Origin: Bifidobacterium olomucense
GTDB lineage: Bacteria; Actinomycetota; Actinomycetes; Actinomycetales; Bifidobacteriaceae
NCBI RefSeq assembly: GCF_012932375.1
Contig: NZ_JAAIIG010000001.1
Location: 434,001-498,000, forward strand
DNA: 64,000 nucleotides
Reading direction: 5' to 3'
The translations under genes were made by a program, and so were the position numbers. Positions 1-8,845 of this stretch are shown one piece after another. Position 1 is the stretch's first letter. Each line of letters begins with the position of its first letter. The notes below the pieces were generated by a model. It searched no databases and was not told the DNA's origin. It worked only from the letters and a program-made list of their open reading frames with translations.

Positions 1-1
1 A

Positions 2-82
2 CGCGTGTTGTTCTGGCTGGTCACGGTTACGATGCTGTATGTGTTGCTGTTCTTCGCGTTCTGGGGATTGTTCGTGTACTGA
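2..82 (+). CDS. C-terminal end of an unidentified membrane protein (partial)
   Basis: The window opens inside a reading frame that runs to a TGA at 80-82. The 26 visible residues are almost all hydrophobic or aromatic (Leu, Phe, Val, Trp) and end in WGLFVY, so this is a terminal transmembrane helix. The stop lies about 60 bases before the recO start on the same strand, so the gene may share a transcript with recO and uppS. The protein family cannot be told from this fragment. Confidence 0.55.
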   Translation, partial: RVLFWLVTVTMLYVLLFFAFWGLFVY

Positions 83-142
83 GCTGTGTCGATGGCAGCC
101 GACTCGTATACCGATTCATGGAATTCATGCAGGGAGATAGTT

Positions 143-862
143 ATGCCGCTCTACCGTGACGAGGCCGTGGTCTTGAGAACCGCGAAACTCGGCGAGGCCG
201 ACCGCATCATCACCTTGCTTACCGCCGGGCACGGCAAGATCCGTGCTGTGGCCAAAGGCGTGCGGCGTGTCAGATCGCGATTCGGCGCACGACTGGAACC
301 GTTCATGCGCGTGGATGTGTTGATCGCCGAAGGCCGCTCTCTGGATGTGGTCTCGCAGGCGGAATCCATCGCCGCATACGGTGCCGCCATCGCAGCCGAT
401 TATGCCGCATACGAGGCCGCCAACGTTATTGTGGAAACCGCCGACAAGCTTGTCGGAGTGGAGCATGAGCAGAATCGCGGCCAATACCGGTTGGTGATCG
501 GCGCGCTCAACGCGCTGGCCAAGCACGCCCACGCGTCCGATGCCATCGCCGGCTCATATGTGATGCGCGCGGTCGCGCTGGCCGGTTGGACGCCGCGTCT
601 CAATGCTTGCGTGGTGTGCGGCAGACAGACAGGGGCGTATCTGTCCATTGCGTCCGGTGGCGTGATGTGCGAAGCTGACCACACCACCGATGCGCGCCGC
701 GTCTCGCCGCTTGCATTGCGACAATTCGAGGCTTTGACCCGTGGCGACTGGGCCGTGCTGGACGGCTCGCCATTGGAGACCGTATGCCGTCAACTGGTTG
801 AAGATTGGGGAGAATATTATCTGGAGCGGCCGATTCGTTCGCTGCGCTTGATAGATTCATGA
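143..862 (+). CDS. recO: DNA repair protein RecO
   Basis: 239-aa RecO, the recombination mediator that loads RecA with RecR in RecF-pathway gap repair. The N-terminal OB-fold is recognisable (YRDEAVVLRTAKLGEADRI, then GKIRAVAKGVRR). The C-terminal half carries a CVVCG motif and a later Cys/His pair, consistent with the RecO zinc-finger region. The frame is open further upstream, but ATG 143 is preferred because AGGGAG at 131-136 is correctly spaced and the family N-terminus begins there. The stop overlaps the uppS start in an ATGA junction, indicating translational coupling. Confidence 0.93.
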   Translation: MPLYRDEAVVLRTAKLGEADRIITLLTAGHGKIRAVAKGVRRVRSRFGARLEPFMRVDVLIAEGRSLDVVSQAESIAAYGAAIAADYAAYEAANVIVETADKLVGVEHEQNRGQYRLVIGALNALAKHAHASDAIAGSYVMRAVALAGWTPRLNACVVCGRQTGAYLSIASGGVMCEADHTTDARRVSPLALRQFEALTRGDWAVLDGSPLETVCRQLVEDWGEYYLERPIRSLRLIDS

Positions 863-1653
863 GTATGGCTTTTGAGAACGTCGATTACACATCATTGGAT
901 ATCCCCGCGGCACCGTTTTCCGATCCCAGCCGTATCCCCGATTTCCCGAAGAACAAGGTGCCCCGGCATGTGGGCGTGATCATGGATGGCAATGGCCGAT
1001 GGGCCAAGCAGCGAGGCTTGATTCGCACCAACGGTCATCAGGCCGCCGAACCGGTGGTGTTCGACACCATCGCCGGTGCGATCGAGGCGGGTGTGCGGTA
1101 TTTGAGCCTGTATACGTTCTCCACTGAAAATTGGAAGCGTTCGCCTCAGGAAGTGCGATTCCTGATGGGCTTCTCACGTGAGATCATCCATCGTCGTGTG
1201 GCGCAGATGGACGACTGGGGTGTGCGCGTGCGGTGGTCCGGCCGCCGGCCGAAGCTGTGGAAGTCGGTGATCGACGAGCTGGAAGTCGCGCAGGAGCGTA
1301 CGAAGAACAACAAGGTCATCGACGTGGTGTTCTGCATCAATTACGGCGGACGTGCGGAGATCGCCGATGCTTGCGCGGCGATTGCGCGAGAGGTGCGCGA
1401 CGGCAAGATTTCCGGCGACCGTGTCACAGAGAAGATGCTCGCCGACCATCTCTATCTGCCTGATGTGCCCGACTGCGATCTGGTGATCCGCACCTCCGGC
1501 GAGCAGCGTACCTCGAACTTCCTGCCGTGGCAGGCCGCCTATGCGGAACTGGATTTCGTGCCCGAGCTCTTCCCTGACTGCGGTCGTGAAGTCCTCTGGC
1601 GCTCCATCGATCACTACATCCACCGTGATCGACGTTTTGGCGGCGTGAAGTAA
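859..1653 (+). CDS. uppS: Isoprenyl (undecaprenyl) diphosphate synthase
   Basis: 264-aa cis-prenyltransferase that makes the polyprenyl diphosphate carrier for cell-wall synthesis. The diagnostic motif HVGVIMDGNGRWAKQRG places the catalytic Asp at about residue 43. Later blocks YTFSTENW, FCINYGGRAEI and DLVIRTSGEQRTSNFLPWQ are the family substrate-binding motifs. The first ATG at 859 overlaps the recO stop; a second ATG at 865 is the alternative. The last codons fall inside a 57-bp sequence that is repeated downstream. Confidence 0.95.
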   Translation: MSMAFENVDYTSLDIPAAPFSDPSRIPDFPKNKVPRHVGVIMDGNGRWAKQRGLIRTNGHQAAEPVVFDTIAGAIEAGVRYLSLYTFSTENWKRSPQEVRFLMGFSREIIHRRVAQMDDWGVRVRWSGRRPKLWKSVIDELEVAQERTKNNKVIDVVFCINYGGRAEIADACAAIAREVRDGKISGDRVTEKMLADHLYLPDVPDCDLVIRTSGEQRTSNFLPWQAAYAELDFVPELFPDCGREVLWRSIDHYIHRDRRFGGVK

Positions 1654-1695
1654 AGGACAGTCCGGTGGACTGTCCGTTCGCGCCGCCGAGCTGGG
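1639..1695. repeat. 57-bp direct repeat, copy 1, with hairpin
   Basis: This stretch covers the last four uppS codons plus stop and a hairpin, and recurs at 1751-1807 with about three differences. The hairpin arms are GGACAGTCC and GGACTGTCC around a 3-base loop at 1655-1675. It probably ends uppS transcription. Confidence 0.8.
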
Positions 1696-1750
1696 CGCGG
1701 TAGCGTTCGGTGAGGTGATGCTGGTCTGCCGGAGGCAGTCCGTTCTTGCT

Positions 1751-1807
1751 GGCGGCGTGAAGTAAAGGACAGTCCGATGGACTGTCCTTTCGTGCCGCCG
1801 AGCTGGG
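1751..1807. repeat. 57-bp direct repeat, copy 2, with perfect hairpin
   Basis: Second copy of the 1639-1695 sequence, 112 bp downstream. It even contains a copy of the uppS terminal codons and stop. Its hairpin at 1764-1790 has a perfect 12-bp stem (AAAGGACAGTCC paired with GGACTGTCCTTT). The copy ends directly at the stop codon of the convergent nucleoside hydrolase, so it likely serves both strands as a terminator. Confidence 0.8.
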
Positions 1808-3052
1808 TTACCGGCAAAGGCTGGTCAACCGATCGACGAAATCGTTGACAAATCGCGCGGCATCTACCGTGAGCGCCACATGGGTGCGTGGCATGGACGG
1901 AGTGACCAAACCGACTGGATCGCCGGTGGTGCGGCCTCGTACGCCGGCGAAATCGCCGGTTCTGGTTTCGGCGCGCATCGCGATGTCAAGACATCCGACC
2001 AACGTGCGGTCCAAGGCCACGGCTGCTGCAAGCGGGTCGTGCAATGGCATGCCGTCGGCGAACAGAGCCGGATCCGCCTGACGGTTCGCGGCGATGGAGA
2101 AGTCGGCGAGTCGGGCGAGGAAGCGGCCGCGTTCCGTGCCTGTCGCCGTCCATCGATCGACGGCGGTCTGAGGCAGCAGACATTGGTGCGTGACGTCAAG
2201 CCCGACCATCGTGATATCCGCACCGCAATGGAACACGCGATTCGCGGCTTCAGGATCTTGAATGATGTTGGTCTCGGCCACCGTGTCCCAACAGTTGCCG
2301 GGTTGGGTGAGCGTGCCTCCCATCATCACCAGATGCAGCTTCTCGGCGATAGCCGGCGCCTTGGTGAGTGCCGCATCCACATCGGTAAGCGGTCCCGTGG
2401 TCAGAACCGTGACGTTATGTCCGTATCGCCGCACCTGCCCAATAAGAAAGTCGGTTCCCTGTACTTCAGATCGTGGTGTCGAAGTGGGTTGTGCTGAAAG
2501 CGGCAGGGCGTGAGGATGCGCCGGATTCGCATGGGGGTCGCCCAATGGGTATCCGCCGACCGAAACGATGCCGCCGTCAACATCGGCCTGAGAAGCCGTC
2601 ATGTTCGTATTGCTGGCAGCCGCGTTGGTGGTTGTTGCGGTCGCACGACCGTCGAGATAGCCACCCAATCCGTCCGGTCCGTGGAACTGCGCACACCCGG
2701 CGTCCGGGATAAAGGATGAAGCCCACGAGGGGTGCGTCGAGCCTTGATATACGGGGATATCAGAGCGGCCGAACAGTGCAAGTACGGCGTTCGTGTTCCG
2801 TATGGCTGTGGCGGCATCCACATTGCCGTATCCGGCGATGACGCCAACCAGCTCGCATGCGGGGGAGGCAAGCAGGTACGCCAATGCCAGCGCGTCGTCC
2901 ACACCGGTATCGACGCAGGCGATGATTCGTGTCCGATTCCGGTTGCCGATATCTGCCCGGCCCGATGAAGCTGGCACCGCCGACGGAACTGACAAGACCG
3001 ATGCATCAGGCGAGTGGGTGCCTGCTGCGGAATGCTCATGGGGGTTGCGCAT
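1808..3052 (-). CDS. Inosine/uridine-preferring nucleoside hydrolase family protein
   Basis: Hydrolase of the IU-nucleoside hydrolase fold, expected to cleave ribonucleosides to base plus ribose for salvage. The N-terminal Ca-binding motif is recognisable but altered: RIIACVDTGVDDALAL replaces the usual DxDPGxDD, so the first Asp is Cys and Pro is Thr, while the later three Asp remain. The C-terminal motifs GLDVTHQ and MPLHDPLAA (catalytic His) are present. From ATG 3052 it is 414 aa, long for a family of about 310-330. The excess is a variable N-terminus and an Ala/Asn/Thr/Pro-rich insertion around the middle of the chain. The frame also opens at 3115, and no strong ribosome site decides between the two. 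Confidence 0.85.
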   Translation of the reverse strand: MRNPHEHSAAGTHSPDASVLSVPSAVPASSGRADIGNRNRTRIIACVDTGVDDALALAYLLASPACELVGVIAGYGNVDAATAIRNTNAVLALFGRSDIPVYQGSTHPSWASSFIPDAGCAQFHGPDGLGGYLDGRATATTTNAAASNTNMTASQADVDGGIVSVGGYPLGDPHANPAHPHALPLSAQPTSTPRSEVQGTDFLIGQVRRYGHNVTVLTTGPLTDVDAALTKAPAIAEKLHLVMMGGTLTQPGNCWDTVAETNIIQDPEAANRVFHCGADITMVGLDVTHQCLLPQTAVDRWTATGTERGRFLARLADFSIAANRQADPALFADGMPLHDPLAAAVALDRTLVGCLDIAMRAETRTGDFAGVRGRTTGDPVGLVTPSMPRTHVALTVDAARFVNDFVDRLTSLCR

Positions 3053-3155
3053 ACCGGCTATGATACAGGGGCATCTTGGCCGATACGGCTTGTGCCCATG
3101 GCTGTCGGGTTTCACTGCCGGACAAGACGATTCCTAGGGTGTATCGTTTGACGTT

Positions 3156-4196
3156 ATGGTTACGATGAAGGAGATTGCCAACAAGGCGGGGGTATCCGTC
3201 TCCACGGTGTCGCTGGTACTCAACAATCGCGATGAAGGGCGTGTGAAAAGCGAGATCGCAAGCAATGTGCGTACCATCGCCAAACAACTCGGCTATCGTG
3301 CGAATCCTCTGGCCAGCTCGCTGCGCACCGGCCGCACCCGCATTCTCGGCTTCATCAGTGAGGAAGTGGCCACCACCCTTTATGCAGGTGGCATAATTCT
3401 GGGCGCACAGAGCGCGGCCAGCCAGCTGGGGTACATGCTGATCACCGTCAGCACGGACGGCAAGGCCAGTGAGAACGAGGAGATCGCCGCGCTGAAGCGG
3501 TACGGCACTGACGGATTCCTATATGCCAAAATGTCGAACCGTGTGACCAAAGCTCCCAAATCGTTGCGCGGCACTCCGTTGGTGCTGGTGGACGCCACTG
3601 ATGAGGAAGGCTTGATTCCCAGCGTGGAGCCGGATGAATTCCGTATCGGATACGATGCCACCCGTCGGCTGATTGACGCGGGATGCGAACGTATCGCCTA
3701 TGTCGGCTGCTCTGAATTGATGATCGCCCAGGAAGGACGTCAAGCGGGGTATAGGAAGGCGCTGGAAGATGCGGGTCGTACGTTTGACGAGCGTCTGGTG
3801 GTCAATGTGCTGAACAACGGTCCGGCGCTTGAGGCGGTAAGAGATCTGTTCGATGCCGAACATCCCGATGGCTTCTTCTGCTTCAACGACGCCCGTGCGT
3901 GGTATGTCTATGAATGCGCGGCTCGGCGCGGCCTGACCGTGGGGCGCGACATTTCCGTGGTCGGCGTGGACAACCATCGTGTATTCGCCGAAACGCTTTC
4001 GCCGATGTTGACCACCATCGAACTGCCTCACTTCGAAATGGGATACTGGGCTGCAGCCAAACTGATCTCCTTGATCGAAGACCGTTCCCTGCATGACCTT
4101 GAACTGCCTGAGACCACGGCGGCGATACCGCCGTTTGACGCCGTGGAGCCGGCGAAGATTCACTGCACGCTGATCGAAAAGGAATCGGTGCGCTGA
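3156..4196 (+). CDS. LacI-family transcriptional regulator (likely csc repressor)
   Basis: 346-aa LacI/GalR regulator. The N-terminal helix-turn-helix reads MKEIANKAGVSVSTVSLVLN, with the hinge helix region ending in NPLASSLRTGRT, followed by a periplasmic-binding-like sugar sensor domain. It sits just upstream of the sugar permease and beta-fructofuranosidase genes, ahead of a double palindromic operator, so control of those genes is the natural inference. No clear Shine-Dalgarno precedes ATG 3156; ATG 3165, at the usual family N-terminus, is an alternative start. Confidence 0.9.
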   Translation: MVTMKEIANKAGVSVSTVSLVLNNRDEGRVKSEIASNVRTIAKQLGYRANPLASSLRTGRTRILGFISEEVATTLYAGGIILGAQSAASQLGYMLITVSTDGKASENEEIAALKRYGTDGFLYAKMSNRVTKAPKSLRGTPLVLVDATDEEGLIPSVEPDEFRIGYDATRRLIDAGCERIAYVGCSELMIAQEGRQAGYRKALEDAGRTFDERLVVNVLNNGPALEAVRDLFDAEHPDGFFCFNDARAWYVYECAARRGLTVGRDISVVGVDNHRVFAETLSPMLTTIELPHFEMGYWAAAKLISLIEDRSLHDLELPETTAAIPPFDAVEPAKIHCTLIEKESVR

Positions 4197-4288
4197 TCAT
4201 GCCGTTCCGCCGCCGGCACGCTGTATGACATTCGTGCCGGCTGTTGGCCAATGGTGATTTTGGCATACCGGTGGCGACACGCCGTAAA

Positions 4289-4318
4289 CGTCAATCGATT
4301 GACGTAAATCGATTGACG
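4289..4318. promoter_or_regulatory. Tandem LacI-type operator
   Basis: A perfect 16-bp palindrome CGTCAATCGATTGACG at 4289-4304 is followed, sharing 2 bp, by CGTAAATCGATTGACG at 4303-4318, which has one mismatch from symmetry. The central CG and the size are typical of LacI/GalR operators. The pair lies between the regulator gene and the permease start at 4421, about 100 bases upstream of that start, so it likely controls the sugar operon. Confidence 0.85.
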
Positions 4319-4420
4319 CCGCATAATTACTACTGCAACAGAAACTTCAGCAAAGGCGCAGCGGCCAAAGCGAAGCAACGGAGCGATAAACAATCAAGTA
4401 GTAGTAATCAAAGGATGATT

Positions 4421-5761
4421 ATGGCAAGTGCATCCAAATCTGCATGGAGAAATCCCTCTTATCTGCAGAGCTCCCTGGGCATCTTCATGTTCTTCTGCTC
4501 GTGGGGCATCTGGTGGTCCTTCTTCCGCGTCTGGCTGGAATCCATCGGCCTGACCGACGGTGAGGCCGGCCTCGTCTACACCATCAACTCCGCCGCGACC
4601 ATGGTCATCATGTTTGCCTACGGTGCCATTCAGGATCAGCTCGGCATCAAGCGCAAGCTGGTGATCGTCACCTCTGCTATCGCAGCGTTGGTCGGACCTT
4701 TTGTCCAGTTCGTCTACGCCCCGATGATCGAAGCCGGCGGGGCTACCCGTTGGACGGGCGCGGTGATCGGCTCCATCGTCCTGTCCGCTGGATTCATGGC
4801 TGCATGCTCGTTGCTTGAAGCCGTGACCGAGCGCTACTCTCGTTACTTCAACTTCGAATACGGACAGTCTCGTGCCTGGGGCTCCTTCGGCTACGCCATC
4901 GTGGCGTTGTTCGCCGGCTTCCTGTTCAACGTCAACCCGCTGATCAACTTCTGGGTTGGCTCCGCCTGCGGCTTCGGCATGCTGCTCATCTACGCCTTCT
5001 GGGTGCCGGCCGAACAGCGTGACAAGCTCAAGGCCGCCGCCGATCCCAAGGCGGAGAAGTCCGGACCGTCGTTCAAGGAAATGGTCTCTGTGCTGGGCAT
5101 GCCTACCCTATGGGTGCTCGTGGTGTTCATGCTCTTCACCAACACCTTCTATGTGGTGTTCGACCAGCAGTTCTTCCCGGTCTACTACCGCAACCTGTTC
5201 TCCACGCCGGAGATCGGCCAGGCCACCTACGGCACCCTCAACAGCTTCCAGGTGTTCCTTGAGTCCGCCATGATGGGCGTGGTCCCGATCATCATGCGCA
5301 AGATCGGCGTGCGCAACTCCCTGCTGCTCGGCGCGTTCGTGATGTTCGCCCGCATCGGTCTGTGCGGCGTGTTCCACGACCCGATCACCGTATCCATCGT
5401 CAAGATGTTCCACTCCATCGAGGTGCCGCTGTTCTGCCTGCCGGCGTTCCGCTACTTCACCCTGCACTTCGACACCAAGCTCTCCGCCACGCTGTACATG
5501 GTCGGCTTCCAGATCGCTTCGCAGATCGGTCAGATCGTCTTCTCCACCCCGCTGGGTGTGCTGCACGGATACATGAAGGAGCTCATGCCTGCCAACGACA
5601 TGGGTGTCCGCATCACCTTCTGGATGATCTCCGGCATCGTGCTGTTGGCCCTGATCTACGGCTTCTTCGTCATCAAGAAGGACGATCAGGACGTCGGCGG
5701 TGATCCGTTCTACACCGACAAGCAGCTTAAGGCCATGGAAGCCGGCAAGGCTGCGGCCTGA
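4421..5761 (+). CDS. cscB: Sucrose/fructo-oligosaccharide MFS permease (CscB-like)
   Basis: 446-aa transporter of the oligosaccharide:proton symporter (LacY/CscB) group, importing a fructoside across the membrane. About 12 hydrophobic segments are seen. The N-terminus FMFFCSWGIWWSFFRVWL resembles LacY-family starts. The start at ATG 4421 follows AAAGGATG; the open frame upstream to 4244 would run through the operator and is rejected. It is followed on the same strand by the beta-fructofuranosidase, giving the import-then-hydrolyse pair described for bifidobacterial csc loci. Substrate is assigned from context. Confidence 0.88.
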   Translation: MASASKSAWRNPSYLQSSLGIFMFFCSWGIWWSFFRVWLESIGLTDGEAGLVYTINSAATMVIMFAYGAIQDQLGIKRKLVIVTSAIAALVGPFVQFVYAPMIEAGGATRWTGAVIGSIVLSAGFMAACSLLEAVTERYSRYFNFEYGQSRAWGSFGYAIVALFAGFLFNVNPLINFWVGSACGFGMLLIYAFWVPAEQRDKLKAAADPKAEKSGPSFKEMVSVLGMPTLWVLVVFMLFTNTFYVVFDQQFFPVYYRNLFSTPEIGQATYGTLNSFQVFLESAMMGVVPIIMRKIGVRNSLLLGAFVMFARIGLCGVFHDPITVSIVKMFHSIEVPLFCLPAFRYFTLHFDTKLSATLYMVGFQIASQIGQIVFSTPLGVLHGYMKELMPANDMGVRITFWMISGIVLLALIYGFFVIKKDDQDVGGDPFYTDKQLKAMEAGKAAA

Positions 5762-5988
5762 TAACGGAATCCGCATGGACCGCGTCATGCAGCTGCGCAT
5801 CGCGGTCCGGCTGCAAGGTAGCTGGATATTTGGGCGGCGTGGTTTTCCCCTTTTCCTGCGCCGCCCAATCAGCTCCGAGCGCTATGCGACCGGTGGGCTT
5901 GACCCCTAACCGGTTGCCTTCCCCTCCTCGCTCTTCTCGTACAACTCAATCCTCCTCGTCGCAAACCCCAACCTCACAAGGACGTGCC

Positions 5989-7560
5989 ATGACTGATTTC
6001 ACCCCTGCAAATCCCGTGCTCACCCCTATCCGCGACCATGCCGAAGAACTCGCCAAAGCCGAGGCCGGTGTCGCCGCGCTGGCGGCCAAGCGCAACAACC
6101 GCTGGTACCCGAAGTATCACATCGCTTCCAACGGCGGCTGGATCAACGACCCGAACGGTCTGTGCTTCTACAAGGGCCGTTGGCATGTCTTCTACCAGCT
6201 GCACCCGTACGGCACCCAGTGGGGTCCGATGCACTGGGGCCACGTCTCCTCGACCGATATGGTCAACTGGAAGCGCGAGCCGATCATGTTCGCCCCCTCG
6301 CTGGAGCAGGAGAAGGACGGTGTGTTCTCCGGTTCCGCCGTCATCGACGACAACGGAGACCTTAAGTTCTACTACACCGGTCACCGTTGGGCCAACGGCC
6401 ATGACAACACCGGCGGCGACTGGCAGGTGCAGATGCTGGCCACCCCGGACAACGACGAACTGACCTCCGCCACCAAGCAGGGCATGATCATCGACTGCCC
6501 GACCGACAAGGTGGATCACCACTACCGTGATCCGAAGGTGTGGAAGACCGGTGACAAGTGGTACATGACCTTCGGCGTCTCCTCCGCCGAGAAGCGCGGC
6601 CAGATGTGGCTGTTCTCCTCCGACGACATGGTTCGTTGGACCTACGAGCGCGTGCTGTTCGAACATCCGGATCCGGATGTGTTCATGCTCGAATGCCCGG
6701 ACTTCTTCCCGATCCACGACAAAGACGGCAACGAGAAGTGGGTGATCGGCTTCTCCGCGATGGGTGCCAAGAAGCACGGCTTCATGAACCGCAACGTGAA
6801 CAATGCCGGTTACATGATCGGCACTTGGGAGCCGGGCGGCGAATTCAAGCCGGAAACCGAGTTCCGTCTGTGGGATTGCGGCCACAACTATTACGCGCCT
6901 CAGTCGTTCAACGTTGCCGACGGCAGCGAAGACGGCCGACAGATCGTCTACGGCTGGCTGAGTCCGTTCGTCGAGCCGATTCCGATGCAGGAGGATGGCT
7001 GGTGCGGCCAGCTGACCCTGCCTCGCGAGATCACTCTGGGGGAGGACGGCGATGTGGTCACCGCTCCGGTCAGGGAGATCGAAGCTTTACGCGAAGACAC
7101 GTTCGACCACGGTGAGATCACGCTGGACATGGATGGCGAGAAGGTCATCTCCGAAGATGCCGAAGCCGTGGAAATCGAAATGACCATCGATCTGGCCCAT
7201 TCCACCGCCGAACGCGCCGGTCTGAAGATTCACGCCACCCAGGACGGTTCGTACACGTATGTGGCATATGACGACCAGCTCGGCCGCGTGGTGGTGGACC
7301 GTCAGGCCATGAAGTACGGCGATCGCGGTTATCGTACCGCACCGTTGAGCGAAGCCGAGCTCGCCGCCGATACGCTGGACCTGCGCGTGTTCGTCGATCG
7401 CGGTTCCGTCGAGGTATACGTCAACGGCGGTCATCAGGTGCTCAGCTCCTACTCGTACGCCGCTGAAGGCCCGCGTGCCATCAAGCTGGAAGCCGAATCC
7501 GGATCCCTCAAGGTGGCGTCGCTGAAGCTGCACCACCTGAAGTCCATCGGACTGGAGTAG
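5989..7560 (+). CDS. cscA: Beta-fructofuranosidase (sucrose/FOS hydrolase), GH32
   Basis: 523-aa GH32 enzyme hydrolysing terminal beta-fructofuranosyl residues of sucrose and short fructo-oligosaccharides. The catalytic nucleophile motif WINDPNGL lies near residue 50. The transition-state stabiliser motif YRDPKVW and the acid/base motif ECPDFFPI follow in order, and a C-terminal beta-sandwich completes the chain. No signal peptide is visible, so it is cytoplasmic and acts after import by the permease upstream. ATG 5989 is chosen because AAGGA at 5978-5982 precedes it; the frame extends upstream without a good start. It ends just before a long terminator hairpin. Confidence 0.95.
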   Translation: MTDFTPANPVLTPIRDHAEELAKAEAGVAALAAKRNNRWYPKYHIASNGGWINDPNGLCFYKGRWHVFYQLHPYGTQWGPMHWGHVSSTDMVNWKREPIMFAPSLEQEKDGVFSGSAVIDDNGDLKFYYTGHRWANGHDNTGGDWQVQMLATPDNDELTSATKQGMIIDCPTDKVDHHYRDPKVWKTGDKWYMTFGVSSAEKRGQMWLFSSDDMVRWTYERVLFEHPDPDVFMLECPDFFPIHDKDGNEKWVIGFSAMGAKKHGFMNRNVNNAGYMIGTWEPGGEFKPETEFRLWDCGHNYYAPQSFNVADGSEDGRQIVYGWLSPFVEPIPMQEDGWCGQLTLPREITLGEDGDVVTAPVREIEALREDTFDHGEITLDMDGEKVISEDAEAVEIEMTIDLAHSTAERAGLKIHATQDGSYTYVAYDDQLGRVVVDRQAMKYGDRGYRTAPLSEAELAADTLDLRVFVDRGSVEVYVNGGHQVLSSYSYAAEGPRAIKLEAESGSLKVASLKLHHLKSIGLE

Positions 7561-7637
7561 GTAGTCCGTTGGCCCGTCGGAGTCGATAGCCAATCGGCTC
7601 CGGCATCAGGCCGCTTAGCCGGCCTTCACACAAGTAC

Positions 7638-7689
7638 AGCCCGGGTGCGAATCATGTTTGCCATCAGGAACATGATTCGTACCCGGGCT
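7638..7689 (+). terminator. Terminator hairpin after the csc genes
   Basis: A 21-bp stem runs from AGCCCGGGTGCGAATCATGT at its 5' side to its complement ending in ACCCGGGCT, with one G-T pair and a 10-base loop. It is followed by TTTATAC. It separates the csc operon from the ABC permease gene at 7797. Confidence 0.75.
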
Positions 7690-7796
7690 TTATACTGTTG
7701 GACGGCAAATGTGTCCATCAACGCTCGACCGGCGGCGCGCAGGCTCCTCACCTTACTGCTCCACGCACCGGTTGCAGCTGGAAAGCAAGGTGAATC

Positions 7797-8579
7797 ATGT
7801 CCTTCGCAAAACGTCTCGCCAGTCACGTGCCCACCCTGATTGCAGTGGTGGCGCTGCTCGCCATATGGGAGGCCTGGGTGAGAATCGGACATGTTCCCTC
7901 CACGATGATTCCGGCCCCCAGCGAGATCGCGCAGGCCACGGTCGAAGTATGGCCCACACTGGGACCGGCGGCCGCAGTCACCACCTACGAGGGTGTGGTC
8001 GGTTTTCTGTTCGCGGTATTGCTCGGCATCCTGATCGGCATTGGCTTGTACTGCTCGCGTACGTTCAACGCGGCGTTCTATCCGCTGCTTGCCGCCGCGC
8101 AGACCATGCCGCTGATCTCCATCGCCCCGCTGTTCCTGATCTGGTTCGGCTTCGAAACGTACGGCAAGATCGTGATCACCGCCGTATTCGGCCTGTTCCC
8201 TGTGGCCGTGCAGACGGTACGAGGTTTGGAAGCGGTACCGGAATTCTACTCGGATGTGGCACTCACCTGCGGCGCTACCCGTGCGTGGACCTTGTGGCAT
8301 GTCAAGCTCAGGGTTGCCGCACGGCAGATCTATGGCGGCATTCGTGTGACCGCAGCCTACATTTTCGCCACGGCCTCCACCGCGGAGTATTTGGGCGCGC
8401 GAAGGGGATTGGGCATCTGGCTGCAGGCGGCGTACAACTCGTTCCGCACGCCGTTGATCTTCTCCGCGACGTTCACGATCATAGCCATGACCTGCTTGCT
8501 GCTTATCGCCGTGAACCTGAGCGAACGGCTGTTGCTCGGCCCGGTAGGAGAGGACGCCGATCCGGACGCCGATCAGTGA
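7797..8579 (+). CDS. ABC transporter permease, thiamine-precursor/taurine type
   Basis: 260-aa inner-membrane permease of the SsuC/TauC/ThiX group. About six hydrophobic helices are seen. The cytoplasmic coupling-loop region (EAVPEFYSDVALTCGATRAWTLWHVKLRVAA) contains the family EAA-like motif. ATG 7797 follows AAGGTGA. The downstream gene encodes a THI5-like binding lipoprotein, so uptake of hydroxymethylpyrimidine or a precursor is the likely role. No ATPase gene is adjacent, so the energising subunit must be encoded elsewhere. Confidence 0.85.
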   Translation: MSFAKRLASHVPTLIAVVALLAIWEAWVRIGHVPSTMIPAPSEIAQATVEVWPTLGPAAAVTTYEGVVGFLFAVLLGILIGIGLYCSRTFNAAFYPLLAAAQTMPLISIAPLFLIWFGFETYGKIVITAVFGLFPVAVQTVRGLEAVPEFYSDVALTCGATRAWTLWHVKLRVAARQIYGGIRVTAAYIFATASTAEYLGARRGLGIWLQAAYNSFRTPLIFSATFTIIAMTCLLLIAVNLSERLLLGPVGEDADPDADQ

Positions 8580-8663
8580 GTTTGTTGCTGATCTCGCAGC
8601 TCAATCTGTTATTCGACGAGCCCCGATCATCAGCGTCTACCGCCGTTCGGTAGTACCCAAGGC

Positions 8664-8669
8664 TATAAT
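8664..8669 (+). promoter_or_regulatory. Candidate -10 box for the binding-lipoprotein gene
   Basis: A consensus TATAAT lies 176 bp ahead of the lipoprotein start. No convincing -35 was found 17 bp upstream. If used, it would give the lipoprotein a long leader of its own, apart from the permease transcript. Confidence 0.4.
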
Positions 8670-8771
8670 GACAAACGCTTGCCCGGCGTGTGGCAAACGG
8701 CCTTTCCCTTTTTCTCGCTTCATTGGGAATTCGGCCGGGGCGCCGGTCGGGCGGATTGTCAGGCCCTTCCT

Positions 8772-8818
8772 ATCGTTCTCTGCCGATTATCCGCTCGAAG
8801 CACCACCCAGAGAACGAT
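8772..8818 (+). promoter_or_regulatory. Leader hairpin before the binding-lipoprotein gene
   Basis: Perfect 11-bp inverted repeat ATCGTTCTCTG (8772-8782) and CAGAGAACGAT (8808-8818), 28 bases before the ATG. It lacks the conserved TPP-riboswitch sequences, so its role is unknown; attenuation or mRNA processing are possibilities. Confidence 0.5.
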
Positions 8819-8845
8819 TGAGAGATAACGAACTAGGGATTCATC

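Noticed and set aside
7690..7796. Possible TPP riboswitch before the ABC permease
   Set aside because: None of the conserved blocks (CTGAGA-like, ACCTGA-like, CGTAGGGA) is present, unlike at 18352-18445.
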